Source: Auanema rhodensis
Taxonomy: Eukaryota > Nematoda > Chromadorea > Rhabditida > Rhabditidae
Length of the DNA stretch: 64,000 nt
Assembly (NCBI GenBank): GCA_964057225.1
Contig: OZ059900.1
Location: forward strand, 18,987,638-19,051,637
Reading direction: 5' to 3'
Shown here: positions 35,801 to 48,913 of the stretch, one piece after another
How positions within the stretch are numbered: position 1 is the first letter of the stretch
Layout of the letters: each line of letters opens with the position of its first letter
Notes under the pieces: generated by a model
What the model was told of the DNA's origin: nothing
Databases searched by the model: none
What the model saw: only the letters and a program-made list of their open reading frames with translations
Translations under genes and position numbers: made by a program

Positions 35801-38800
35801 GTTGTACGATCAATTTTGAGCTAGGTTTCATTGACATTGCATGAGTTTGAACACATGAAATCGTAAGTCAAAACCTTGTTTACAGCGAAATTTCCAAAAA
35901 CTGGTTTTCCAGCATAATAAAATATTTCTCATGGGAAATACTGTGTTTTTGTATTTTTCTAGTGTTCAGCATGTAAAATGCTTCATTTTAGTATGTAACA
36001 CGCTGAAATTCGTTGCATTTGACGACTCATATGAACAAAAATCGATTTAATCAATATTAGCCATAAGGGGCGTGCCCTCAGAATATGCTAATTTCCTTAA
36101 TTTTCTAACCCCTGTTTTTTTTGTCGTGAAAGTGGAACTAGACGTTGTACAAACAATTTTGAGCTAGGTTTCATTGACATTGCATGAGTTTGAACACATG
36201 AAATCGTAAGTCAAAACCTTGTTTACAGCGAAATTTCCAAAAACTGGTTTTCCAGCATAATAAAATATTTCTCATGGGAAATACTGTGTTTTTGTATTTT
36301 TCTAGTGTTCAGCATGTAAAATGCTTCATTTTAGTATGTAACACGCTGAAATTCGTTGCATTTGACGACTCATATGAACAAAAATCGATTTAATCAATAT
36401 TAGCCATAAGGGGCGTGCCCTCAGAATATGCTAATTTCCTTAATTTTCTAACCCCTGTTTTTTTGTCGTGAAAGTGGAACTAGACGTTGTACGAACAATT
36501 TTGAGCTAAGTTTCATTGACATTGCATGAGTTTGAACACATGAAATCGTAAGTCAAAACCTTGTTTACAGCGAAATTTCCAAAAACTGGTTTTCCAGCAT
36601 AATAAAATATTTCTCATGGGAAATACTGTGTTTTTGTTTTTTTCTAGTGTTCAGCATGTAAAATGCTTCATTTTAGTATGTAACACGCAGAAATTCGTTG
36701 CATTTGACGACTCATATGAACAAAAATCGATTTAATCAATATTAGCCATAAGGGGCGTGCCCTCAGAATATGCTAATTTCCTTAATTTTCTAACCCCTGT
36801 TTTTTTTGTCGTGAAAGTGGAACTAGACGTTGTACAAACAATTTTGAGCTAGGTTTCATTGACATTGCATGAGTTTGAACACATGAAATCGTAAGTCAAA
36901 ACCTTGTTTACAGCGAAATTTCCAAAAACTGGTTTTCCAGCATAATAAAATATTTCTCATGGGAAATACTGTGTTTTTGTATTTTTCTAGTGTTCAGCAT
37001 GTAAAATGCTTCATTTTAGTATGTAACACGCTGAAATTCGTTGCATTTGACGACTCATATGAACAAAAATCGATTTAATCAATATTAGCCATAAGGGGCG
37101 TGCCCTCAGAATATGCTAATTTCCTTAATTTTCTAACCCCTGTTTTTTTTGTCGTGAAAGTGGAACTAGACGTTGTACAAACAATTTTGAGCTAGGTTTC
37201 ATTGACATTGCATGAGTTTGAACACATGAAATCGTAAGTCAAAACCTTGTTTACAGCAAAATTTCCAAAAACTGGTTTTCCAGCATAATAAAATATTTCT
37301 CATGGGAAATACTGTGTTTTTGTTTTTTTCTAGTGTTCAGCATGTAAAATGCTTCATTTTAGTATGTAACACGCTGAAATTCGTTGCATTTGACGACTCA
37401 TATGAACAAAAATCGATTTAATCAATATTAGCCATAAGGGGCGTGCCCTCAGAATATGCTAATTTCCTTAATTTTCTAACCCCTGTTTTTTTTGTCGTGA
37501 AAGTGGAACTAGACGTTGTACAAACAATTTTGAGCTAGGTTTCATTGACATTGCATGAGTTTGAACACATGAAATCGTAAGTCAAAACCTTGTTTACAGC
37601 GAAATTTCCAAAAACTGGTTTTCCAGCATAATAAAATATTTCTCATGGGAAATACTGTGTTTTTGTATTTTTCTAGTGTTCAGCATGTAAAATGCTTCAT
37701 TTTAGTATGTAACACGCTGAAATTCGTTGCATTTGACGACTCATATGAACAAAAATCGATTTAATCAATATTAGCCATAAGGGGCGTGCCCTCAGAATAT
37801 GCTAATTTCCTTAATTTTCTAACCCCTGTTTTTTTGTCGTGAAAGTGGAACTAGACGTTGTACGAACAATTTTGAGCTAGGTTTCATTGACATTGCATGA
37901 GTTTGAACACATGAAATCGTAAGTCAAAACCTTGTTTACAGCGAAATTTCCAAAAACTGGTTTTCCAGCATAATAAAATATTTCTCATGGGAAATACTGT
38001 GTTTTTGTTTTTTTCTAGTGTTCAGCATGTAAAATGCTTCATTTTAGTATGTAACACGCAGAAATTCGTTGCATTTGACGACTCATATGAACAAAAATCG
38101 ATTTAATCAATATTAGCCATAAGGGGCGTGCCCTCAGAATATGCTAATTTCCTTAATTTTCTAACCCCTGTTTTTTTGTCGTGAAAGTGGAACTAGACGT
38201 TGTACGAACAATTTTGAGCTAGGTTTCATTGACATTGCATGAGTTTGAACACATGAAATCGTAAGTCAAAACCTTGTTTACAGCGAAATTTCCAAAAACT
38301 GGTTTTCCAGCATAATAAAATATTTCTCATGGGAAATACTGTGTTTTTGTATTTTTCTAGTGTTCAGCATGTAAAATGCTTCATTTTAGTATGTAACACG
38401 CTGAAATTCGTTGCATTTGAGGACTCATATGAACAAAAATCGATTTAATCAATATTAGCCATAAGGGGCGTGCCCTCAGAATATGCTAATTTCCTTAATT
38501 TTCTAACCCCTGTTTTTTTGTCGTGAAAGTGGAACTAGACGTTGTACGAACAATTTTGAGCTAGGTTTCATTGACATTGCATGAGTTTGAACACATGAAA
38601 TCGTAAGTCAAAACCTTGTTTACAGCGAAATTTCCAAAAACTGGTTTTCCAGCATAATAAAATATTTCTCATGGGAAATACTGTGTTTTTGTATTTTTCT
38701 AGTGTTCAGCATGTAAAATGCTTCATTTTAGTATGTAACACGCTGAAATTCGTTGCATTTGACGACTCATATGAACAAAAATCGATTTAATCAATATTAG

Positions 38801-39681
38801 CCATAAGGGGCGTGCCCTCAGAATATGCTAATTTCCTTAATTTTCTAACCCCTGTTTTTTTGTCGTGAAAGTGGAACTAGACGTTGTACGAACAATTTTG
38901 AGCTAGGTTTCATTGACATTGCATGAGTTTGAACACATGAAATCGTAAGTCAAAACCTTGTTTACAGCGAAATTTCCAAAAACTGGTTTTCCAGCATAAT
39001 AAAATATTTCTCATGGGAAATACTGTGTTTTTGTATTTTTCTAGTGTTCAGCATGTAAAATGCTTCATTTTAGTATGTAACACACTGAAATTCGTTGCAT
39101 TTGACGACTCATATGAACAAAAATCGATTTAATCAATATTAGCCATAAGGGGCGTGCCCTCAGAATATGCTAATTTCCTTAATTTTCTAACCCCTGTTTT
39201 TTTGTCGTGAAAGTGGAACTAGACGTTGTACGAACAATTTTGAGCTAAGTTTCATTGACATTGCATGAGTTTGAACACATGAAATCGTAAGTCAAAACCT
39301 TGTTTACAGCGAAATTTCCAAAAACTGGTTTTCCAGCATAATAAAATATTTCTCATGGGAAATACTGTGTTTTTGTTTTTTTCTAGTGTTCAGCATGTAA
39401 AATGCTTCATTTTAGTATGTAACACGCTGAAATTCGTTGCATTTGACGACTCATATGAACAAAAATCGATTTAATCAATATTAGCCATAAGGAGCGTGCC
39501 CTCAGAATATGCTAATTTCCTTAATTTTCTAACCCCTGTTTTTTGTCGTGAAAGTGGAACTAGACGTTGTACGAACAATTTTGAGCTAGGTTTCATTGAC
39601 ATTGCATGAGTTTGAACACATGAAATCGTAAGTCAAAACCTTGTTTACAGCGAAATTTCCAAAAACTGGTTTTCCAGCATA
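32839..39681. repeat. Segmental duplication E, copy 1 (20 monomers)
   Basis: Ordered types: C196T; T240A; C51T; A37T+A59G; A121C+C196T+T331G; G234A; G234A; C65T; A236T; 8T+G234A; G250A; A37T+T88A+8T+G234A; 8T+G234A; A37T+8T+G234A; plain; A37T+T88A; C107G; plain; G86A+G250A; A37T+6T. The same order recurs at 50282-57810 with two extra monomers. Private to this copy: G224A near 35455, G312A near 37258, G153A near 39493. Confidence 0.85.
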
Positions 39682-41389
39682 ATAAAATATTTCTCATGGG
39701 AAATACTGTGTTTTTGTATTTTTCTAGTGTTCAGCATGTAAAATGATTCATTGTAGTATGTAACACGCTGAAATTCGTTGCATTTGACGACTCATATGAA
39801 CAAAAATCGATTTAATCAATATTAGCCATAAGGGGCGTGCCCTCAGAATATGCTAATTTCCTTAATTTTCTAACCCCTGTTTTTTTGTCGTGAAAGTGGA
39901 ACTAGACGTTGTACGAACAATTTTGAGCTAGGTTTCATTGACATTGCATGAGTTTGAACACATGAAATCGTAAGTCAAAACCTTGTTTACAGCGAAATTT
40001 CCAAAAACTGGTTTTCCAGCATAATAAAATATTTCTCATGGGAAATACTGTGTTTTTGTATTTTTCTAGTGTTCAGCATGTAAAATGCTTCATTTTAGTA
40101 TGTAACACGCTGAAATTCGTTGCATTTGACGACTCATATGAACAAAAATCGATTTAATCAATATTAGCCATAAGGGGCGTGCCCTCAGAATATGCTAATT
40201 TCCTTAATTTTCTAACCCCTGTTTTTTTGTCGTGAAAGTGGAACTAGACGTTGTACGAACAATTTTGAGCTAGGTTTCATTGACATTGCATGAGTTTGAA
40301 CACATGAAATCGTAAGTCAAAACCTTGTTTACAGCGAAATTTCCAAAAACTGGTTTTCCAGCATAATAAAATATTTCTCATGGGAAATACTGTGTTTTTG
40401 TATTTTTCTAGTGTTCAGCATGTAAAATGCTTCATTTTAGTATGTAACACACTGAAATTCGTTGCATTTGACGACTCATATGAACAAAAATCGATTTAAT
40501 CAATATTAGCCATAAGGGGCGTGCCCTCAGAATATGCTAATTTCCTTAATTTTCTAACCCCTGTTTTTTTGTCGTGAAAGTGGAACTAGACGTTGTACGA
40601 ACAATTTTGAGCTAAGTTTCATTGACATTGCATGAGTTTGAACACATGAAATCGTAAGTCAAAACCTTGTTTACAGCGAAATTTCCAAAAACTGGTTTTC
40701 CAGCATAATAAAATATTTCTCATGGGAAATACTGTGTTTTTGTTTTTTTCTAGTGTTCAGCATGTAAAATGCTTCATTTTAGTATGTAACACGCTGAAAT
40801 TCGTTGCATTTGACGACTCATATGAACAAAAATCGATTTAATCAATATTAGCCATAAGGGGCGTGCCCTCAGAATATGCTAATTTCCTTAATTTTCTAAC
40901 CCCTGTTTTTTGTCGTGAAAGTGGAACTAGACGTTGTACGAACAATTTTGAGCTAGGTTTCATTGACATTGCATGAGTTTGAACACATGAAATCGTAAGT
41001 CAAAACCTTGTTTACAGCGAAATTTCCAAAAACTGGTTTTCCAGCATAATAAAATATTTCTCATGGGAAATACTGTGTTTTTGTATTTTTCTAGTGTTCA
41101 GCATGTAAAATGATTCATTGTAGTATGTAACACGCTGAAATTCGTTGCATTTGACGACTCATATGAACAAAAATCGATTTAATCAATATTAGCCATAAGG
41201 GGCGTGCCCTCAGAATATGCTAATTTCCTTAATTTTCTAACCCCTGTTTTTTGTCGTGAAAGTGGAACTAGACGTTGTACGAACAATTTTGAGCTAGGTT
41301 TCATTGACATTGCATGAGTTTTAACACATGAAATCATAAGTCAAAACCTTGTTTACAGCGAAATTTCCAAAAACTGGTTTTCCAGCATA
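38999..41389. repeat. Four-monomer HOR (G86A type), one full copy and three-quarters of another
   Basis: 38999-40365: G86A+G250A; A37T with 6T; C65A+T72G; plain. 40366-41389: the first three types again, the third now with 6T and two private changes near 41321 and 41335. Cassette D4 begins directly after the third monomer, replacing the fourth, so an exchange junction lies near 41389. Confidence 0.8.
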
Positions 41390-44125
41390 ATAAAATATTT
41401 CTCATGGGAAATACTGTGTTTTTGTATTTTTCTAGTGTTCAGCATGTAAAATGCTTCATTTTAGTATGTAACACGCTGAAATTCGTTGCATTTGACGACT
41501 CATATGAACAAAAATCGATTTAATCAATATTAGCTATAAGGGGCGTGCCCTCAGAATATGCTAATTTCCTTAATTTTCTAACCCCTGTTTTTTTGTCGTG
41601 AAAGTGGAACTAGACGTTGTACGAACAATTTTGAGCTAAGTTTCATTGACATTGCATGAGTTTGAACATATGAAATCGTAAGTCAAAACCTTGTTTACAG
41701 CGAAATTTCCAAAAACTGGTTTTCCAGCATAATAAAATATTTCTCATGGGAAATACTGTGTTTTTGTATTTTTTTAGTGTTCAGCATGTAAAATGCTTCA
41801 TTTTAGTATGTAACACGCTGAAATTCGTTGCATTTGACGACTCATATGAACAAAAATCGATTTAATCAATATTAGCCATAAGGGGCGTGCCCTCAGAATA
41901 TGCTAATTTCCTTAATTTTCTAACCCCTGTTTTTTTGTCGTGAAAGTGGAACTAGACGTTGTACGAACAATTTTGAGCTAGGTTTCATTGACATTGCATG
42001 AGTTTGAACACATGAAATCGTAAGTCAAAACCTTGTTTACAGCGAAATTTCCAAAAACTGGTTTTCCAGCATAATAAAATATTTCTCATGGGAAATACTG
42101 TGTTTTTGTATTTTTCTAGTGTTCAGCATGTAAAATGCTTCATTTTAGTATGTAACACGCTGAAATTCGTTGCATTTGACGACTCATATGAACAAAAATC
42201 GATTTAATCAATATTAGCCATAAGGGGCGTGCCCTCAGAATATGCTAATTTCCTTAATTTTCTAACCCCTGTTTTTTTGTCGTGAAAGTGGAACTAGACG
42301 TTGTACGAACAATTTTGAGCTAGGTTTCATTGACATTGCATGAGTTTGAACACATGAAATCGTAAGTCAAAACCTTGTTTACAGCGAAATTTCCAAAAAC
42401 TGGTTTTCCAGCATAATAAAATATTTTTCATGAGAAATACTGTGTTTTTGTATTTTTCTAGTGTTCAGCATGTGAAATGCTTCATTTTAGTATGTAACAC
42501 GCTGAAATTCGTTGCATTTGACGACTCATATGAACAAAAATCGAATTAATCAATATTAGCCATAAGGGGCGTGCCCTCAGAATATGCTAATTTCCTTAAT
42601 TTTCTAACCCCTGTTTTTTTGTCGTGAAAGTGGAACTAGACGTTGTACAAACAATTTTGAGCAAGGTTTCATTGACATTGCATGAATTTGAACACATGAA
42701 ATCGTAAGTCAAAACCTTGTTTACAGCGAAATTTCCAAAATCTGGTTTTCCAGCATAATAAAATATTTCTCATGGGAAATACTGTGTTTTTGTATTTTTC
42801 TAGTGTTCAGCATGTAAAATGCTTCATTTTGGTATGTAACACGCTGAAATTCGTTGTATTTGACGACTCATATGAACAAAAATCGATTTAATCAATATTA
42901 GCCATAAGGGGCGTGCCCTCAGAATATGCTAATTTCCTTAATTTTCTAACCCCTGTTTTTTTGTCGTGAAAGTGGAACTAGACGTTGTACGAACAATTTT
43001 GAGCTAGGTTTCATTGACATTGCATGAGTTTGAACACATGAAATCGTAAGTCAAAACCTTGTTTACAGCGAAATTTCCAAAAACTGGTTTTCCAGCATAA
43101 TAAAATATTTCTCATGGGAAATACTGTGTTTTTGTATTTTTCTAGTGTTCAGCATGTAAAATGCTTCATTTTAGTATGTAACACGCTGAAATTCGTTGCA
43201 TTTGACGACTCATATGAACAAAAATCGATTTAATCAATATTAGCCATAAGGGGCGTGCCCTCAGAATATGCTAATTTCCTTAATTTTCTAACCCCTGTTT
43301 TTTTGTCGTGAAAGTGGAACTAGGCGTTGTACGAACAATTTTGAGCTAGGTTTCATTGACATTGCATGAGTTTGAACACATGAAATCGTAAGTGAAAACC
43401 TTGTTTACAGCGAAATTTCCAAAAACTGGTTTTCCAGCATAATAAAATATTTCTCATGGGAAATACTGTGTTTTTGTATTTTTCTAGTGTTCAGCATGTA
43501 AAATGCTTCATTTTAGTATGTAACACGCTGAAATTCGTTGCATTTGACGACTCATATGAACAAAAATCGATTTAATCAATATTAGCCATAAGGGGCGTGC
43601 CCTCAGAATATGCTAACTTCCTTAATTTTCTAACCCCTGTTTTTTTGTCGTGAAAGTGGAACTAGACGTTGTACGAACAATTTTGAGCTAGGTTTCATTG
43701 ACATTGCATGAGTTTGAACACATGAAATCGTAAGTCAAAACCTTGTTTACAGCGAAATTTCCAAAAACTGGTTTTCCAGCATAATAAAATATTTCTCATG
43801 GGAAATACTGTGTTTTTGTTTTTTTCTAGTGTTCAGCATGTAAAATGCTTAATTTTAGTATGTAACACGCTGAAATTCGTTGCATTTGACGACTCATATG
43901 AACAAAAATCGATTTAATCAATATTAGCCATAAGGGGCGTGCCCTCAGAATATGCTAATTTCCTTAATTTTCTAACCCCTGTTTTTTTGTCGTTAAAGTG
44001 GAACTAGACGTTGTACGAACAATTTTGAGCTAGGTTTCATTGACATTGCATGAGTTTGAACACATGAAATCGTAAGTCAAAACCTTGTTTACAGCGAAAT
44101 TTCCAAAAACTGGTTTTCCAGCATA
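41390..44125. repeat. Eight-monomer cassette D4
   Basis: Complete D order. Monomer 4 (42416) carries A326T as in D3, plus A59G. Monomer 5 has a private C100T near 42857, in the CENP-B-like segment. Confidence 0.9.
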
Positions 44126-46519
44126 ATAAAATATTTCTCATGGGAAATACTGTGTTTTTGTATTTTTCTAGTGTTCAGCATGTAAAATGCTTCATTTTAG
44201 TATGTAACACGCTGAAATTCGTTGCATTTGACGACTCATATGAACAAAAATCGATTTAATCAATATTAGCCATAAGGGGCGTGCCCTCAGAATATGCTAA
44301 TTTCCTTAATTTTCTAACCCCTGTTTTTTTGTCGTGAAAGTGGAACTAGACGTTGTACGAACAATTTTGAGCTAGGTTTCATTGACATTGCATGAGTTTG
44401 AACACATGAAATCGTAAGTCAAAACCTTGTTTACAGCGAAATTTCCAAAAACTGGTTTTCCAGCATAATAAAATATTTTTCATGAGAAATACTGTGTTTT
44501 TGTATTTTTCTAGTGTTCAGCATGTAAAATGCTTCATTTTAGTATGTAACACGCTGAAATTCGTTGCATTTGACGACTCATATGAACAAAAATCGATTTA
44601 ATCAATATTAGCCATAAGGGGCGTGCCCTCAGAATATGCTAATTTCCTTAATTTTCTAACCCCTGTTTTTTTGTCGTGAAAGTGGAACTAGACGTTGTAC
44701 AAACAATTTTGAGCTAGGTTTCATTGACATTGCATGAGTTTGAACACATGAAATCGTAAGTCAAAACCTTGTTTACAGCGAAATTTCCAAAAACTGGTTT
44801 TCCAGCATAATAAAATATTTCTCATGGGAAATACTGTGTTTTTGTTTTTTTCTAGTGTTCAGCATGTAAAATGCTTAATTTTAGTATGTAACACGCTGAA
44901 ATTCGTTGCATTTGACGACTCATATGAACAAAAATCGATTTAATCAATATTAGCCATAAGGGGCGTGCCCTCAGAATATGCTAATTTCCTTAATTTTCTA
45001 ACCCCTGTTTTTTTGTCGTGAAAGTGGAACTAGACGTTGTACGAACAATTTTGAGCTAGGTTTCATTGACATTGCATGAGTTTGAACACATGAAATCGTA
45101 AGTCAAAACCTTGTTTACAGCGAAATTTCCAAAAACTGGTTTTCCAGCATAATAAAATATTTCTCATGGGAAATACTGTGTTTTTGTATTTTTCTAGTGT
45201 TCAGCATGTAAAATGCTTCATTTTAGTATGTAACACGCTGAAATTCGTTGCATTTGACGACTCATATGAACAAAAATCGATTTAATCAATATTAGCCATA
45301 AGGGGCGTGCCCTCAGAATATGCTAATTTCCTTAATTTTCTAACCCCTGTTTTTTTGTCGTGAAAGTGGAACTAGACGTTGTACAAACAATTTTGAGCTA
45401 GGTTTCATTGACATTGCATGAGTTTGAACACATGAAATCGTAAGTCAAAACCTTGTTTACAGCGAAATTTCCAAAAACTGGTTTTCCAGCATAATAAAAT
45501 ATTTCTCATGGGAAATACTGTGTTTTTGTTTTTTTCTAGTGTTCAGCATGTAAAATGCTTAATTTTAGTATGTAACACGCTGAAATTCGTTGCATTTGAC
45601 GACTCATATGAACAAAAATCGATTTAATCAATATTAGCCATAAGGGGCGTGCCCTCAGAATATGCTAATTTCCTTAATTTTCTAACCCCTGTTTTTTTGT
45701 CGTGAAAGTGGAACTAGACGTTGTACGAACAATTTTGAGCTAGGTTTCATTGACATTGCATGAGTTTGAACACATGAAATCGTAAGTCAAAACCTTGTTT
45801 ACAGCGAAATTTCCAAAAACTGGTTTTCCAGCATAATAAAATATTTCTCATGGGAAATACTGTGTTTTTGTATTTTTCTAGTGTTCAGCATGTAAAATGC
45901 TTCATTTTAGTATGTAACACGCTGAAATTCGTTGCATTTGACGACTCATATGAACAAAAATCGATTTAATCAATATTAGCCATAAGGGGCGTGCCCTCAG
46001 AATATGCTAATTTCCTTAATTTTCTAACCCCTGTTTTTTTGTCGTGAAAGTGGAACTAGACGTTGTACGAACAATTTTGAGTTAGGTTTCATTGACATTG
46101 CATGAGTTTGAACACATGAAATCGTAAGTCAAAACCTTGTTTACAGCGAAATTTCCAAAAACTGGTTTTCCAGCATAATAAAATATTTCTCATGGGAAAT
46201 ACTGTGTTTTTGTATTTTTCTAGTGTTCAGCATGTAAAATACTTCATTTTAGTATGTAACACGCTGAAATTCGTTGCATTTGACGACTCATATGAACAAA
46301 AATCGATTTAATCAATATTAGCCATAAGGGGCGTGCCCTCAGAATATGCTAATTCCCTTAATTTTCTAACCCCTGTTTTTTTGTCGTGAAAGTGGAACTA
46401 GACGTTGTACGAACAATTTTGAGCTAGGTTTCATTGACATTGCATGAGTTTGAACACATGAAATCGTAAGTCAAAACCTTGTTTACAGCGAAATTTCCAA
46501 AAACTGGTTTTCCAGCATA
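44126..46519. repeat. Seven mixed monomers after D4
   Basis: 44126 plain; 44468 C12T+G18A+G234A; 44810 A37T+C68A; 45152 G234A; 45494 A37T+C68A; 45836 C247T; 46178 G64A plus T178C. The pair G234A then C68A resembles 30445-31128, and 44468 resembles 31471, which links the downstream flanks of D3 and D4. Confidence 0.75.
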
Positions 46520-48913
46520 ATAAAATATTTCTCATGGGAAATACTGTGTTTTTGTATTTTTTTAGTGTTCAGCATGTAAAATGCTTCATTTTAGTATGTA
46601 ACACGCTGAAATTCGTTGCATTTGACGACTCATATGAACAAAAATCGATTTAATCAATATTAGCCATAAGGGGCGTGCCCTCAGAATATGCTAATTTCCT
46701 TAATTTTCTAACCCCTGTTTTTTTGTCGTGAAAGTGGAACTAGACGTTGTACAAACAATTTTGAGCTAGGTTTCATTGACATTGCATGAGTTTGAACACA
46801 TGAAATCGTAAGTCAAAACCTTGTTTACAGCGAAATTTCCAAAAACTGGTTTTCCAGCATAATAAAATATTTCTCATGGGAAATACTGTGTTTTTGTATT
46901 TTTCTAGTGTTCAGCATGTAAAATGCTTCATTTTAGTATGTAACACGCTGAAATTCGTTGCATTTGACGACTCATATGAACAAAAATCGATTTAATCAAT
47001 ATTAGCCATAAGGGGCGTGCCCTCAGAATATGCTAATTTCCTTAATTTTCTAACCCCTGTTTTTTTGTCGTGAAAGTGGAACTATTCGTTGTACGAACAA
47101 ATTTGAGCTAGGTTTCATTGACATTGCATGAGTTTGAACACATGAAATCGTAAGTCAAAACCTTGTTTACAGCGAAATTTCCAAAAACTGGTTTTCCAGC
47201 ATAATAAAATATTTCTCATGGGAAATACTGTGTTTTTGTATTTTTCTAGTGTTCAGCATGTAAAATGCTTCATTTTAGTATGTAACACGCTGAAATTCGT
47301 TGCATTTGACGACTCATATGAACCAAAATCGATTTAATCAATATTAGCCATAAGGGGCGTGCCCTCAGAATATTCTAATTTCCTTAATTTTCTAACCCTT
47401 GTTTTTTTGTCGTGAAAGTGGAACTAGACGTTGTACGAACAATTTTGAGCTAGGTTTCATTGACATTGCATGAGTTTGAACACATGAAATCGTAAGTCAA
47501 AACCTTGTTTACAGCGAAATTTCCAAAAACTGGTTTTCCAGCATAATAAAATATTTTTCATGAGAAATACTGTGTTTTTGTATTTTTCTAGTGTTCAGCA
47601 TGTAAAATGGTTCATTTTAGTATGTAACACGCTAAAATTCGTTGCATTTGACGACTCATATGAACAAAAATCGATTTAATCAATATTAGCCATAAGGGGC
47701 GTGCCCTCAGAATATGCTAATTTCCTTAATTTTCTAACCCCTGTTTTTTTGTCGTGAAAGTGGAACTAGACGTTGTACGAACAATTTTGAGCTAGGTTTC
47801 ATTGACATTGCATGAGTTTGAACACATGAAATCGTAAGTCAAAACCTTGTTTACAGCGAAATTTCCAAAAACTGGTTTTCCAGCATAATAAAATATTTCT
47901 CATGGGAAATACTGTGTTTTTGTATTTTTCTAGTGTTCAGCATGTAAAATGCTTCATTTTAGTATGTAACACGCTGAAATTCGTTGCATTTGACGACTCA
48001 TATGAACAAAAATCGATTTAATCAATATTAGCCATAAGGGGCGTGCCCTCAGAATATGCTAATTTCCTTAATTTTCTAACCCTTGTTTTTTTGTCGTGAA
48101 AGTGGAACTAGACGTTGTACGAACAATTTTGAGCTAGGTTTCATTGACATTGCATGAGTTTGAACACATGAAATCGTAAGTCAAAACCTTGTTTACAGCG
48201 AAATTTCCAAAAACTGGTTTTCCAGCATAATAAAATATTTCTCATGGGAAATACTGTGTTTTTGTATTTTTCTAGTGTTCAGCATGTAAAATGCTTCATT
48301 TTAGTATGTAACACGCTGAAATTCGTTGCATTTGACGACTCATATGAACAAAAATCGATTTAATCAATATTAGCCATAAGGGGCGTGCCCTCAGAATATG
48401 CTAATTTCCTTAATTTTCTAACCCCTGTTTTTTTGTCGTGAAAGTGGAACTAGACGTTGTACGAACAAATTTGAGCTAGGTTTCATTGACATTGCATGAG
48501 TTTGAACACATGAAATCGTAAGTCAAAACCTTGTTTACAGCGAAATTTCCAAAAACTGGTTTTCCAGCATAATAAAATATTTCTCATGGGAAATACTGTG
48601 TTTTTGTATTTTTCTAGTGTTTAGCATGTAAAATGCTTCATTTTAGTATGTAACACGCTGAAATTCGTTGCTTTTGACGACTCATATGAACAAAAATCGA
48701 TTTAATCAATATTAGCCATAAGGGGCGTGCCCTCAGAATATGCTAATTTCCTTAATTTTCTAACCCCTGTTTTTTTGTCGTGAAAGTGGAACTAGACGTT
48801 GTACGAACAATTTTGAGCTAGGTTTCATTGACATTGCATGAGTTTGAACACATGAAATCGTAAGTCAAAACCTTGTTTACAGCGAAATTTCCAAAAACTG
48901 GTTTTCCAGCATA
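46520..48913. repeat. Seven-monomer block G, copy 1 (2394 bp)
   Basis: Types in order: C43T+G234A; G224T+A225T+T240A; A121C+G171T+C196T; C12T+G18A+C65G+G89A; C196T; T240A; C51T+A101T. It is repeated directly downstream. Confidence 0.92.
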
